A stretch of 64,000 bases of DNA from Cheilinus undulatus (lineage: Eukaryota > Chordata > Actinopteri > Labriformes > Labridae), in the NCBI RefSeq assembly GCF_018320785.1, contig NC_054877.1, positions 40,074,151-40,138,150 of the forward strand, given 5' to 3'. This document shows positions 47,560 to 59,185 of this stretch, one piece after another. A model generated the notes under the pieces. It was not told the origin of the DNA. It was given only the letters and a program-made list of their open reading frames with translations, and ran no database searches. Position numbers and translations under genes: made by a program. Every line of letters starts with the position of its first letter. The first letter of the stretch is position 1.

Positions 47560-47980
47560 TGATTCAGCTCTCTGTTATCGCTGAGACTCTCCTCTGTGAG
47601 GATGCTCGATTGGTCCGCATTATATCCTTACGTGTTGATGTTTTTGTCTCCCTCCTTTATAATTAAGCATCAGTACTCCACTTAGCTTTGCCACAGGCAG
47701 AGGCTAGGCCACAGACACCCTGGGGTGTGGCTGGAGCTGGATTAATTGCTGCATTAATATTGATGAGGGTCATCTATGGCTGACCTGCTGTGGCTGCATG
47801 CCCACACACTATTATGCAAATAGACCGACAAACAAAACACTCTTTTCTCAGCCAAACTCTTGTTCTGGAGAGAATCGCTGACTGCTTTCTCCATTTTAAA
47901 TCTCCAGGGAGGGAGATTGAGACTTTTTGTTTTTGACCAGTTGTCATGGGAACACGACGGTTTAGATTCACCTGACCACA
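47560..47980. promoter_or_regulatory. Candidate enhancer just upstream of rem2 exon 2
   Basis: Transposon-free, mixed-composition sequence with several homeodomain cores (TAATTA, ATTAATAT) and a perfect octamer, ATGCAAAT (47814-47821), the POU/Oct site. It lies about 340-760 bp before exon 2. A regulatory role is inferred from motif content and the absence of repeats only. Confidence 0.3.
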
Positions 47981-48318
47981 TTTATGACCTTATTATACGC
48001 CGCTGCAGTCACACGAACTCACTCCCCATGTCTCCTCCCTCTCTTTTCAGTTTTCTTTAGACATGCTGGGAGTCTTCACAGCATCTTTGCCACATATCTG
48101 CCTCACATCCTCTCAGCTCCTTCCTCTTTGCACAGACACATTGGAAACACCCCTCCCCCACTCCTCCGTGATAACATACACCAGAATAGATCGTGTCACA
48201 GGTAGATCTGCAGCCTCTTTGGACTGTCCTTGACTGTTTTAAAGAGCAAAACGCCCCATGTGTTTCACTTAATGACCCACTTCAGACCTAAACTTTTTTG
48301 TTTTCTGTGTCATTCCAG

Positions 48319-48655
48319 TACAGTATGTTTCTCACCACGGCGCCCCCCCTCAGGCGTGGCAGCACACCCCTACCCGTCAAACACCAGCTGAGGAGGGAAG
48401 AGGCCGTATCAGACGACTGCGACTGGATCCCCGGTTTGGACGAACCCGCCACATTGCCTATCAGTGACACAGGGGTGCCTCGGGATGAGTCCTTCAGCCA
48501 ATCAGCAGCTGCCCAGTCAAGTTACCACAGCCACGGTGGAGCATTGAGGATAGTGTTGCTGGGACAGAACGGTGTGGGGAAATCATCACTCGCCTTGTCT
48601 TTGGCCGGGCAGTCGGACAGATCGCTCTCTATAGACTCTGAGACACAAGCATGTG
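48319..48655 (+). CDS. rem2: rem2 coding exon 2: RGK GTPase N-terminus and P-loop
   Basis: Encodes residues 5-116 plus one base of codon 117 of REM2, a Ras-related RGK GTPase that binds calcium-channel beta subunits and lowers high-voltage-activated calcium current, mainly in neurons and endocrine cells. The segment RRGSTPLPVKHQLRREEAV (residues 16-34) is the diagnostic match: mammalian REM2 has the same RRGSxPxPxKHQLRR block, and REM1, GEM and RRAD do not. R17-G-S19-T-P resembles the phospho-Ser 14-3-3 docking site described for the family. An acidic/Ser-rich linker follows, then the G-domain begins with RIVLLGQNGVGKSSLA (81-96), whose GxxxxGKS P-loop is intact. The acceptor is …cattccag and the donor is G|GTAAAG, leaving phase 1. 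The guanine-binding NKxD and SA motifs and the C-terminal calmodulin-binding tail are not in this window. Confidence 0.92.
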
Positions 48656-49364
48656 GTAAAGACCTGGACGGGGATGGGTGGAGGGGGTTTTGTGGGGTTG
48701 TTTGTGTGTCTTTGTCAGAACAGGGAGGCCTTTTAATCAGTCTTAAAGTTTATTTTTGGAAAAGCTAAATTAAAATACTCCAATACCTGCCAAAAGTTAG
48801 ATGATACTGCTCTTATCTCTGTACCCAACATCTAAAGCTTATCAGCCAATAAGCTTACCTGAAGCTGAAGTTAGCCCAGCTCTATCAGACTCAATGTGCC
48901 AAACAGAACCTCTAAGCTTAATAAAGTGACACTTCATATGTTTTTGCCAATGTCGCCAATTGAAAGTCAGCAAATGCCAAAATTAATTTTCAATGTCTAA
49001 GTGCTCAGCAGAGCAAACCAATTCCTAGCTTTAACCCTTTTATTTAATGGACAAGTAGACAGATGTTTTATTCTTTGCACCTCAGGGCAAAGGAGGGAGT
49101 AACTGCAAAGTATCCTTCTTAATTATAAACATAATAACTTCATTAAATATATAGACATTTATTTAAAGGGCATCTTTCAAAGTCCTGCTTGTAAAGTGCT
49201 TCAAAACCAAAGTACAGAACTAAAAAAAAAATATTAAAATACATTACATTCCTTCTAAAATAATTCTAAAAGACATAAAACCTTTTTGGAGTTTTAATAA
49301 GGAAAGTAGAGAAGGGACACAAAGGTGGTGTGTGTGACTGGGGATACAAGCGACATACCTGTCA

Positions 49365-49590
49365 GATTTGTAGATCTCTCCAGGTACTCTGGCTTCATAC
49401 CCAACCAGCTTGTTAGGTTAATTGGTGACTTTAAATTGCCTGTAGGTGTGAGTGTTAGTATGCATGCTTGATTGACTTGCAACCACTCCCTCCAGGGTCT
49501 ACCCCGCCTCTCGCCCAATGACAGCTGGGATAAGCTTCAGCCCTGCGACCCCATACGGGATAAGCGGTATAGAAAATGGATGGATGTTAT
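49365..49590 (+). repeat. Dispersed teleost repeat, 3' part
   Basis: Contains TTAGGTTAATTGGTGACTTT, CCCGCCTCTCGCCCAATGAC and the end ACGGGATAAGCGGTATAGAA followed by ATGGATGG. The 5' half (GCACGG…CCTCACAGCAAG) is absent, as in 5'-truncated copies. Confidence 0.65.
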
Positions 49591-50959
49591 TTGGTCAGAA
49601 ATCCAACATGGCAGAGTCCATTGAGGGGAACTTCCTTTGCATGAATAAAAAGCTCATTCTAAGTTAATAAAATTAAACCATTTCATATATTCAGTTGATT
49701 TAACACTAATTTAAACAGGGCAACTTAAAAGTATTGTATTCCATCTAGACCAAGTTTGTTCTGCTAAATGCTGTCAGGCAATGTATTACACACTGCACCT
49801 TTAAAATAGAGTAACCATTCACCCACCTTTAATAAAAATAATCCTTAGGTTCTTTGAACAGTGGCTTCAAAATCAGATTTTTAGAATATGATTTGACAAA
49901 ACAAAAGCAGGAACACAAGGAAAAAGTCATTGAGACTTAATGCAAATTAAAGGATTAAAAAGGGGCATGCCTTGACAGGCAGCCTAAGTATAAATTCAAG
50001 ACAGTATAGAAAAAACTAAAAGTAAAATCAGTAAAAGAGAATCAAAACATTATAAAATGGAAACATCACATCAGGGTCAATTAAACAAGGTCAAGATAAA
50101 TACAGAGAAATAGGGGAAGATTAATAAGTAGATAAATAAAATCGATAGATGGGGATAGGAACAGAATATAAGAATAAGGGCTGGAAACTGATCGAAAGAT
50201 CAAGAGCAGCATCTGAATAAAGGAAAAGAGAGGTTAGAAGTGCAGCTGTGAAGGTGACAGCACATTAAAGTGACTTTTAAAAGGAGACTCTGATTCTGCA
50301 CACCTTATCTCCTCAGGCAGGTGAGGCCAAAGCCGAGAGGCTCTGATGGCAAATGCCCTTCCAGGGCCCTTTAGAGCTCTTTACTTACAGTTCATAGTTT
50401 GAAAGTGGAACAAACATCATATGAAAATAATGACCAAAAAAATCTGAAAAGCTGCCGTAGAACACCCTGACCCTGTTAGTTCTCGTGCATACAAAAAATA
50501 TCTGCCTATTTTACGCTTTTATATTTTTCTTCATTCACAAAAAGCTAAAATAGGCAGAATGAGAGCAGAATGATGACAAATGCATGACATGAAAAATTCA
50601 CCCTCCCTACAGTATATAAAGAAATGAACTATTTCAAGAAAAAACAAGGAATAAGAATATGTGTACCTGCATTTTAAAAGGAACCCTGCATTTTAAGAAA
50701 TGTTGATATTTTTTAAATGAACACAGTGTTGTGTAAAGAACCAATTAGGTTCAGTACTTTAACATAGGCTGTCATGTTTTTGCAATGCATTCTGGAAGTA
50801 ATACCTTCTTGCTGCAGAGTTCTTCCCACATCATTCAAGTTAAACTCATCTCCATCTACATTTCAGTAACTTCTTTCTGTCTTCTCTGCTAAAACTGAAA
50901 TACCCTCCATAGGAAGGAAAACACTGCAGCCATAATGAAACCTTCTTTTGGTGTATCCA

Positions 50960-51370
50960 GTAGGAACCATGCCATTGATTTTCAGTGCTATGCAGATGAC
51001 GCTCAGTTGTATGTTTCCATGAAGCTTGATGACAGCAATCAGTTATTTTAACCATAAGCATGCCTACACAACATTAAAATCTGGGTGACCAGAAATGCAC
51101 TGCTTCAGACAAGACTGGGGTTATTATGTTTAGCCCCAAACACTTCAGTGAGGCTTTTTCTAATGACATAACTGTCTTAGATGGGATTAGCCTGGCATCC
51201 AGCACCACTGTGAGAAATGTAAGAGTTCTATTTAATCAGGATATGTCCCTCAACACCCACATAAAGCATGTCTTAAAGACAGCCTTCTTTCACCTTTGCA
51301 TCATTGCAAAAATCAGGCACATCTCGTCTCATACTGGAAACCTTGTCCATGCATTTGTGAACACTAGGTT
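50960..51370 (+). pseudogene. L2-like LINE reverse-transcriptase fragment
   Basis: Encodes the palm-domain motif …FQCYADDAQLYVSMKLDD (YADD catalytic box), then IKIWVTRNAL and FSPKHFSEAF, and TTVRNVRVLFNQDMSLNTHI with FFHLCIIAKIR. Stops and frameshifts break it. It is truncated at both ends relative to a full LINE. Confidence 0.75.
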
Positions 51371-53029
51371 GGTGAAAGTTTGACAACCTTAATGCTGCTC
51401 ATTTCCTGTGAAAGCTGCCTAAAACAGCCTCAACCATATCTCCTGATTCTGGGCTTCTTTGGTCTTTCAGTCAGTCTGTCTGTCATACATCTCACCGTGA
51501 CACTGAAAGTAATCAGTTCTTGGCCTCAACCTGCCAATCGATGCGCCAGTGTCACTGAAATATCCAACTGCACAAAGCTGACGTGCCCCTGACTCAGACC
51601 ATGCAGTATTCATCATTGCTCATGTGGCACACTCGGATTCATGCATCATAAATGCACAAAGGAAGAACATTCATCCAAGAGGCTGATACACTCAGCTAAG
51701 ATTGTGCTCTTGTCTCCCTCTTGGATTTCATCAATGTGTTAAAATATTCCACAAGCTACACGGTGAAATTATAAAGTGCCAAAAAACACTCATCAACACC
51801 TTCTTCATTATCACTTTTATGGTAGTTTAGAGCAGATGCTGCAGCACAGAGTTAGCGCTGTGAGCGAGATACCACCTAACCAATCAATATATGCCCTCAC
51901 CAAGTAATTATCAGTGAAAGGTGCTGATTAGCAGGAGCTTTGCTCAAACCTCAATATAGACCTGTCATTCATCACGGCTGATTTCACTAACCTTTTTAAA
52001 GGTGGTTTTTGTCACTGAAAAGCTACTGCATACTTTGTGGTAGGAATATGCTTACAGCATACCGATGGGGTCAACTAACAATACAAATACAGCTTTCACC
52101 TTTTAAGCAGTTTAACTATGACTTTACATGGAAAGATAATTTGGCATGAGTCTAAACTTTATTCTCTATGAATGTTACTGAATCCAATTCATGACAAAAC
52201 CTGGAAATATCTTGTTCCTTTGTGCCATAGAGGTTCTGTAGTGATACAGTTGGTAATATAACTCCAAATCCAACCAACTGGTATGATCCTGCTATCATAT
52301 GCTGCAAATCCTCAGAGCTAGTGCATTGTCTATCTATTTAAGTTACATTTAAAGTCCAAATAAACCTACCATATGTCAAGAAATGAAAAACAAAGAAGGT
52401 CTCAATTTCTTGTAATGAAATAAAAAAATCTGCCAATGGGAAAAGCAAATGTTACTTGCTGAGTTTATTATTTATGATGAGCCTTTATGGACACCTTTAT
52501 CTTGTATTTTTGTGTTTGCATGTTTCCACAGTACCACAGAAGGGACCAAAATAACAGATACACATTTTTAAAAAATTGAAATGTTGCCACAATTACCACT
52601 GAAAGTAAGCGTCACAACTTTAAATCTGACTGGTAGGTCACAAATATTTCCTGTTTTTCACAGTGTACCTTCAAAGGTTGCATATCAACCTCGTTTTTTC
52701 AATTTCAGACTTTATTACACAATCAAGGTCCAGATGACAAAACATAAAAAGGGCGGCACAAGACATACATGTTTCCATAAAGGCAAAATAAAAGTTCATT
52801 GATTAAAAATGATTTATTAAAAAACATAAAAGCTACTTTGTATTTAAAAGAAACATCTGTACCAATGTTTACATGATGGTGACATGTATCTGACAGTACT
52901 AAGTCTGATGTCAGTCAGGGCTAAAATGATTTAGTTGCCAGTGGAATCAAGATGGCAGATAGATTTAAACACAAGATTTTGTTATCCAGCATGTAGAGCA
53001 TTAACACCTGAACACTCCTGAACTCTTAA

Positions 53030-53280
53030 AGGTCACATATTATGCTTAGAATTTAAGTTTCATTTCTCTCCTGCTGAGGTGTGTCAAGGTGCTTCTGACA
53101 ACACCAGATTTATGTGTTTATTATTGATTTAACATAGCTTTAGCATACGTGCCACTGAGTGTATGGAGCAACTATGTTTATACCTGCTTCTATGACCCTG
53201 TTTAAAGCTATCATGGACTTAATAATGGAGTCATGAGTTAAAGAACTCTTCCAGGCTTGCACCTTTGAAATTAGATAGAG
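53030..53280. mobile_element. TTAA-target element, left end
   Basis: TTAA (53026-53029) followed by AGGTCACATATTATGC, the same terminus that ends the partial copy at the start of the window. The right boundary was not found; the end coordinate is only the limit of recognisable similarity. Confidence 0.45.
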
Positions 53281-53977
53281 TTATCGTGGTTTAACCATAT
53301 GGTTCATGCTGACCTCCTTTGGTCCCCCATGTTCTCCCCCCTTATGGATGGCCTTGCTAACATTTGCCAGGAAAGTCCACAACAAAGTGTTTTCAAGTAT
53401 GAGAGACTTTTGCTAGAAAGTGTAGTGCCCAGCTGTTCTGGGGAATCACTGAGTCTTTTTGAATTGTATAAATATCTGTACTCATTTCTTCAGCTTTTAT
53501 ATCTTCAGAAGGAGGGAAACTGGCTTTGAGGTGGATGCCAGAAATAGATGGAAACCACTGAAATGCACACTACAGTACTTTTGTTTATTCTTTCATAACA
53601 ATAGTTGGGATTAAGTAGATGGATAAAGTGTTCTTATAAAAAGAAAGATCAAAATGTCTAAAATTGGTTGCAACGACATTTTTCCAAAAATGACAGGTGG
53701 CCACACGACCCAATTTGAACAACTTCAGAAAGCTGATTGAAGATTTCTGGAGTAGGTCAAGATCATTTATAAACTTAGATTAACTCGTCAACTTTGTTAA
53801 GCAGCAGCTACACCGCTGACATTTAGTCAATAGTGCAATTTTCTCAGCCTCACTGCTGCACACTAGCCTAATTTACCGTTGCTCTGTGTATATAATGGTG
53901 ATGCCAGGCAGTATGTGCAGGTTGTTTTTCACCCCCTCATGCTAGCTGATGTGTTTGACATCTGTGTCATCCTACAG

Positions 53978-54051
53978 GTGAAGGCTACGAGTGCAATGTG
54001 ACAGTCGACGACGAAGACAGCAAAGTTATAATTTATGACAACTGGAAACAG
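53978..54051 (+). CDS. rem2: rem2 coding exon 3 (switch region, RGK G3 substitute)
   Basis: This 74-nt exon completes Gly117 and encodes residues 118-141, EGYECNVTVDDEDSKVIIYD then NWKQ. It aligns with the family pattern E-D-x-Y-E-R-x-x-x-V-D-x-E-x-x-x-x-x-x-x-D-x-W-E. RGK proteins lack the DxxGQ (G3) motif of other Ras GTPases and carry DxW instead; here it is Asp137-Asn-Trp139, an intact RGK hallmark. The acceptor is …tcctacag and the donor is CAG|GTGAGT, phase 0. The Arg of the usual Y-E-R is Cys122, a small departure. The gene continues beyond 64000, because no further RGK exon (HCLQ…, NKSDL…) is recognisable in the last 10 kb. Confidence 0.9.
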
Positions 54052-55595
54052 GTGAGTAACAGGCTGTCAGATTCACTCTCCGCTCCTTCTGTCTTGTTTA
54101 TTTCAGACGGATTAGACTGCTTCTGGGTCTTTCTGTGCCTAACTTCCTCTGGTTTTGACTCGCACTGAAGAAATGGGAAAAGCCATTTGTTCAATTTCTT
54201 TGATGGGCAAATTATTTGTGTGCACTCGAGTGTTAAGAGTGTGTTCCCTTTTTGTGTGTAGAAGTGTGCGTCTGTGTGTTACACTGTACAGGGGGATCCG
54301 GCAGGAACAGCTGTGCTCACAGTACTTGAGCTTTTTAGAGCTCCGTCATCCAGAAAAGAGGAAATCAGTCTCTTGTTAACCTTGATTCAACACAAATCTA
54401 CATGAACATTTTGGCAAGTGCTTAAATTGCTGCTGCTATGCGTCATCAACCATTTGGCTGAGACGAGTTAAAAAGAGCCTGTGATGATGGTTTTTGAGCT
54501 GAAAAGTTTTTCTTTTGGCTGCAGTTGACTTTTTTACAGAGCTGTTATCATGAAATAACTAAAACTAAAACTAAAAATCAAATTAGAAACAATATTGTAC
54601 AAAAAAACTAAAACTGTGTTTTATGATTGCAAAATTAACTAAAATGAAATAAAATGTGACACAAAATTTTCTTCAGGCATTATGGTTTAGAAGTTAGAAA
54701 TGGGCTCTTTGAACAGTGTCTTATGAACTTGTGCAGGACTGGCATCAAGTTTCTGTGCACACGTGAATGAATAGTATGTGCATACGCTGTAAATGTATTT
54801 GGCCACCTGACCATTACGCCAACGGGGACTGTATTGGCATCGTATTCCATGTACATTACATGTACTCTAAAATGGAGTTGGTCCCCCTTTTGCAGCTACA
54901 ACAGCCTCCAATCTTCTTGGAAGGCTTTCCACACAATTTTGGAGTGTTTCTGTGGGAATTTGTGCCCACTCATTCAGTAGAGCATTGAGGTTAGCCACTG
55001 ATGTTTGATGAGAAGGCCTGGCTCAGAAATCTCCATTCTGATTCATCCCAAAGGTGCTCAGTGGGGTTGAAGTCAGGGCTTTGTGCAGACCAGTCAGTTC
55101 TTTCCACACCAAACTCATCAAACCATGTCTTTATAGTCCTTGCTTTGTGCCCAAACCCTAAAAAACAGCCTCATACCATTATCCCTCCTCCAGTTGGAGG
55201 ACTTGTCAATCTGACTGCCAAAAAGAGAAGCATCGTTGGTCACTCCAAAGAACACGTTTCCACTTCTCCACAGTGTCAGTGTGCTTCACACCACTCCATC
55301 TGATGCTTGGCATCGGACTTGCTGATGCCAGGCTTGCATACAGCTGCAAGGCCACAGAAACCTGTTCTATGAAGCTCTATTGCACAGTTTTTGTGCTTTC
55401 ATTAATGTCAGCGGAAGTTCAGGACTCTTCAGCGATGGAATCAGCAGAGTGTTGGCGACTATTTTGCAGCAGGAGCCTTAATTTTACGTGGTCTTCAGCT
55501 TTGTGACCTTTGTTCCTAAATGCTTCTACTTTCTTATTACATCACTTATAGTTGGCTGTGGAATATCCAGAAATTTCACAAACCATCTTATTGCA

Positions 55596-56550
55596 GGGCT
55601 GCACGGCGGTGCAGGGGTTAGCGCTGTTGCCTCACAGCAAGAAGGTTCCTGGTTGGCTTCCTGGTCAGGGCCTTTCGGTGCGTAGTTTGCATGTTCTCCC
55701 CGTGCATGCATGGGTTCTCTCTGGGTGTTTTCAGACAGACACGGTTCTGGTTCTAGCTCTGGTTCCGTTGTGGAGTCTCAGAACCATGGTTCTTTCTGGT
55801 GACCCTGCCCGTGTTCACACCAGTGTAAGCAGAACCAAAGTGAAGGACATGATGGACATGCATCCAGCTCCACTTTTGCCCAGGTCTTCCTGCTGTTCTG
55901 GTATTTCTTCTTCAGTTTCTTGAGTTTATTAATTATTTGTTCTGGTGTTCAGGTGAACCCAGCCCTTCACTATCTCTTGCGCAAGTTCTGCATATAACTT
56001 CCTCTTCCTTGTTCTACTCTCCAGCTTTACCTGGAATTCTGTCGATGCCCAGGTTACAACCAAGCATTTTGTCTCCCCAGCAGAGCAGTTTTTTTCCATT
56101 TTCTGCTCGTCTTCACAACCTAGAGTGGGATACACCCACTGATGATGTCACGTCTCCAAGAAAGAACTGTTTTTGGTTCCAGTTGAGGACCAACTTTTCA
56201 GGTTCAGAACCAGTTTTTCGCTGGTTTGAACGCGCTGGCCAGTTCCAAATTAGGTTCAGGAACCAGAACCAGCACAGAGCCCTGCCAGTCTGAAAGGCCT
56301 AGCTGGTTAATCTGGCTTCCTCCCACCACCAAAAAACATGCTCATTAGGTTAACTGGCAACTCTAAATTGGCCGTAGGTGTGAGTGTGAGCATGCCTGAT
56401 TGACTGTCTATATATGACAGCCCTGCGATTAACTGGCGACCAGTCCAGGGTGTTCCCTGCCTCTTGCCCAATGACAGCTTGGATAGGCTCCAGCCCCCCC
56501 TCCCCTTGACCCCCAACGGGATAAGCAGTATAGAAGATGGATGAACGGAT
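55596..56550 (+). repeat. Dispersed teleost repeat, third layer
   Basis: Begins GGGCTGCACGGCGGTGCAGG then GTTAGCGCTGTTGCCTCACA, and ends CCCAACGGGATAAGCAGTAT with a GATGGATGAACGG tail. It is full-length but split by another insert (55732-56292). Sister copies lie at 32646-32965 and 49365-49590. Confidence 0.7.
55732..56292. mobile_element. Innermost MITE, GGTTCTGG-rich, fourth layer
   Basis: Ends CAGACAGACACGGTTCTGG and (reverse complement) CAGACTGGCAGGGCTCTGTG. The interior has many GGTTCTGGTTC / AACCAGAACC words. It separates halves of the dispersed repeat that are contiguous in its other copies. No clear target duplication. Probably hAT-type. Confidence 0.6.
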
Positions 56551-57089
56551 CTTGTTGTATAGGTGGCATCCATCACGGTACCATGCTAGAAGTCTCTGAG
56601 CTTCAGAATGACTCATGCTGAATCGCAAATGTTAGGCTAGGTGCTTGATTTTATTCACCTGTAGCAACGGGTCGGATTGAAACACCTGAATTCAATAATT
56701 AACAAGTGTGGCCAAATACTTTTGTCTATGTTGTGTAGTTGTAGGTCTTGAGTTGCACTGAATTGAATAAATAAAATGAAGACTAAGAAAGCCTCTTTGA
56801 ATATACTTTTAAAAATTGTAAGATCTTTGCTTTTTTTGGCCCTTTTGGGTCTTTTGCCCCTGATCAGTACTCAATTAACCACTAAAAGTAATTAAAACTG
56901 AGCAAAAATGAAGTATTTCCATAAAATAAACTAAAATCAAGGAGGAAAAAATAATCAAAACTGAAACTCAAAAAAATGAAATAAAAATAAAACTAATGAA
57001 AAATCCCAAACTATTGTAGTAACAGCTCGTTAAAAAAGTCATGTGACACCGAGCACATGATGTGAAAATTATAAAACATGCATTCATTA

Positions 57090-57260
57090 AAACACAATAA
57101 TAATGAGATGGAGCTGGAGAGCCCCCTAATTAGAGTGAGGGGAGGATCATCCCTGATGCGTCTTATTCCAGATGTCCACTCGGCCTTCTGGGGCTCTCCC
57201 CTTAAGGTTGAATTATTCACACACAGCTACATTTAGCTCTGGGGGACTCCACTGAAAGCC
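57090..57260. promoter_or_regulatory. Candidate conserved non-coding element in rem2 intron 3
   Basis: A short transposon-free block with CTAATTAG (57126-57133, a homeodomain-type palindrome) and an inverted pair GGAGAGCCCC / GGGGCTCTCC about 60 bp apart, which could form a stem. Conservation is inferred, not shown. Confidence 0.25.
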
Positions 57261-58449
57261 GGCTCATTTCTTCACCTCTTCATCTCTTCTCTGTTGGCTC
57301 TCTTCTTCCTTTTCAACCATAAAAACATTTCCTCTACTGCAGCTGTCTTCAGCTGCAAATCTCTATGTCTGTCCCCTCTCTTCACTGCTTGCTCTTCCCT
57401 CTCTCCTGGCCCTTTTCTGCTATGTTTAAAATCTGGCTGCTAGTTAATTACATTTGTTATTCTGTGCGTGTTAATACTAGGCAGGGCATTAAGGCTTCAG
57501 CAACAGACGCAGGCCAGCGGGAAGCTTGGAATAACTCCAGGGCCGTCAGCAGTGGGGGGAGGCAGAGAGAACTGGACAGCATCCCAAATTATCCGCCAAA
57601 TTATGCTCATGTTTTTCTGCCTTTTTTTTTTGCTCTAATGCTCACAGATAGATACGAACTTCCTCACACACAGTCAGATGAGCTCACAGATGTTGTCCAG
57701 CTGTTGTCCAACGTGCTCTGTGGCCTTGAGTTGGCACGGCATTAAGCACCGATCCCAGGAGACTTCTGGCCTCATTGTGAGCTGGAAGCGTTCTCCACGG
57801 GGCACCCTAACCTACACCTAAAGATACCATGGCAACAAACAAAGACACATGCGCTCATTCAGGGCTGACTTAATCACTCACTCACGCATAAGATCAGTCA
57901 ACGTTCGACGCTGCTGGCTGTCGGGGCTCCTTGCATTCTCTGGCCGGCTCGCTCAGCGCCTCGTCATCCCCCTGCAACACAAACTGCCAAAAAAGATGAA
58001 AAACTGTTACAGCCACATTCAGCGATTGTTCCTTCAAGTGCTTTCTTGGCTTGACTCACAGCCGATTGACACATGAAGGTTTGGCTGGAGCTGTAATTTT
58101 CCAAAGCAGAGTGAAGAAAGCGGTTCAAAACAAACAGAAAGGAGAGCTACTGTAAAGCGCAGAAACACTGAGAAAAGTATTTTTCCCCTTCCTTTCTGCT
58201 TCAGATCATCAAACAAATTTTAATATAAAACAAAGGTGTTCTGAGTAAATACAAAATGCTGTTTAATATTATTATTTATTAAGGGAAAAAAGACAGACTG
58301 TTTAAGGTAATGCCTAAGTATAGTTTCTTTGCTGTCTGCTGATTCTGATGATGCTTTTGGGGTCAAGAAGTTGGGGACAGAAATGAGGCATTAATGGGTA
58401 TGGGGGGATTAGCTGTGTGACATCATCAGCAAAGAACTTACATCACTCA

Positions 58450-59185
58450 GGTTTAAGTCCAGACTTTAAAAAGCCAATTCAAAACCATCCATTATTATAT
58501 TCTAAAAGTTCAACTTTTGTCTCATCAGTCCACAGAATGTTTTCCCTAAAGATCCTAAAGGGATCATCAAGAGACTTTCGGCAAATGCGAGGCAAGCCTT
58601 TGCATTCTTGTTGGACAGCAGTGGTTTTGGAACTCTCCTGTTGTGCCTAGCCCCTTCTTATTTTTAAACCATGAACTCTGACCTTAACTGAGTCAAGTGA
58701 GGCCTGCAGGTCTTTAGATGTTGTTCTGGGTTTATTGTGACCTCCTGGATGAGTCGGTGATGGGCCTTTGGAGTAATTTTGGTAGGCCAGCTACTCCTGG
58801 GAAGGTTCACTACAGATCCAAGTTTTCCCCCATTTGTGGATAGTGGCTCTCACTGTGGTTCATTGGAGTAAAGACGCCTTAGGAATAGTTTTGTAACCCT
58901 TTCCAGTGACTTTGTTTCTCATCTGTAGTTGAATTTCTTTAGATCATTGCATGATGTGTTGATTTTCAAGATGTTTCAGCCTACTTGACTTTGTCAGAAG
59001 GTTCTATTTAATCAATTTCTGGAATCAACTGGTTTCACACTAATCAGACCTGTGTGCAGCTTGTAAAATTGAACTCAGCTTTCCAAAAAATGTGGTTAAT
59101 CAGTAAATTCATGATTTAACAAGGGGTCAATTACTTGTTTACGTAGGGCTCGGCAGGTTTGGATGGCTTTTTTCCTCATAATTAA
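58450..59185 (-). pseudogene. Tc1-like transposon relic, minus strand
   Basis: Reads on the minus strand as a decayed Tc1 transposase gene with its leader. Recognisable + strand blocks include TCTCATCAGTCCACAGAATG, GATCATCAAGAGACTTTC, TGGCTCTCACTGTGGTTC and the subterminal CAAGGGGTCAATTACTTG / GGCAGGTTTGGATGGCTTTT. Terminal repeats are not preserved. Confidence 0.6.

Larger units (their letters stand above)
39078..48318 (+). other. rem2 intron 1
   Basis: A phase-0 intron of about 9.2 kb. It contains a hAT with a nested solo LTR (40274-41696), a TATAT repeat, a palindromic fold-back element (42655-43139), a hAT MITE (43441-43944) and a hAT-in-hAT pair (45815-47267). Short AT-rich, homeodomain-site-containing blocks lie near 39820-39900 and 47560-47980. 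I see no extra coding exon. Confidence 0.6.
48656..53977 (+). other. rem2 intron 2
   Basis: A phase-1 intron of about 5.3 kb. It holds a 3' fragment of a dispersed teleost repeat (49365-49590), an L2-like LINE reverse-transcriptase fragment (50960-51370) and one end of a TTAA-target element (53030 onward). The remainder is unremarkable AT-rich sequence. Confidence 0.6.
54785..56735 (-). mobile_element. Tc1/mariner-type element, minus strand, second layer
   Basis: Ends TA-CGCTGTAAATGTATTTGG and (reverse complement) TA-CACAACATAGACAAAAGT, the same family as 33784-35025. On the minus strand, decayed transposase sequence occupies 54880-55590. A dispersed repeat splits it at about 55596-56550, between TCTTATTGCA and TCTTGTTGTA, a likely mutated 9-10 bp duplication. 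Confidence 0.7.
54540..57024. mobile_element. Outer AT-rich DNA element (GTTATTATAG family), interrupted
   Basis: Left end TTATCATGAAATAACTAAAAC and right end CCCAAACTATTGTAGTAAC are the two termini of the family seen complete at 4428-4999, here inverted. The interior between about 54785 and 56735 is a later Tc1/mariner insertion. AGCTG/AGCTC-like flanks are too diverged to call a duplication. Confidence 0.6.

Noticed and set aside
54285..54330. A possible additional rem2 exon after …ctgtacag
   Set aside because: The translation does not match the HCLQ/AFLIVFS part expected next in RGK proteins, and no suitable donor follows.
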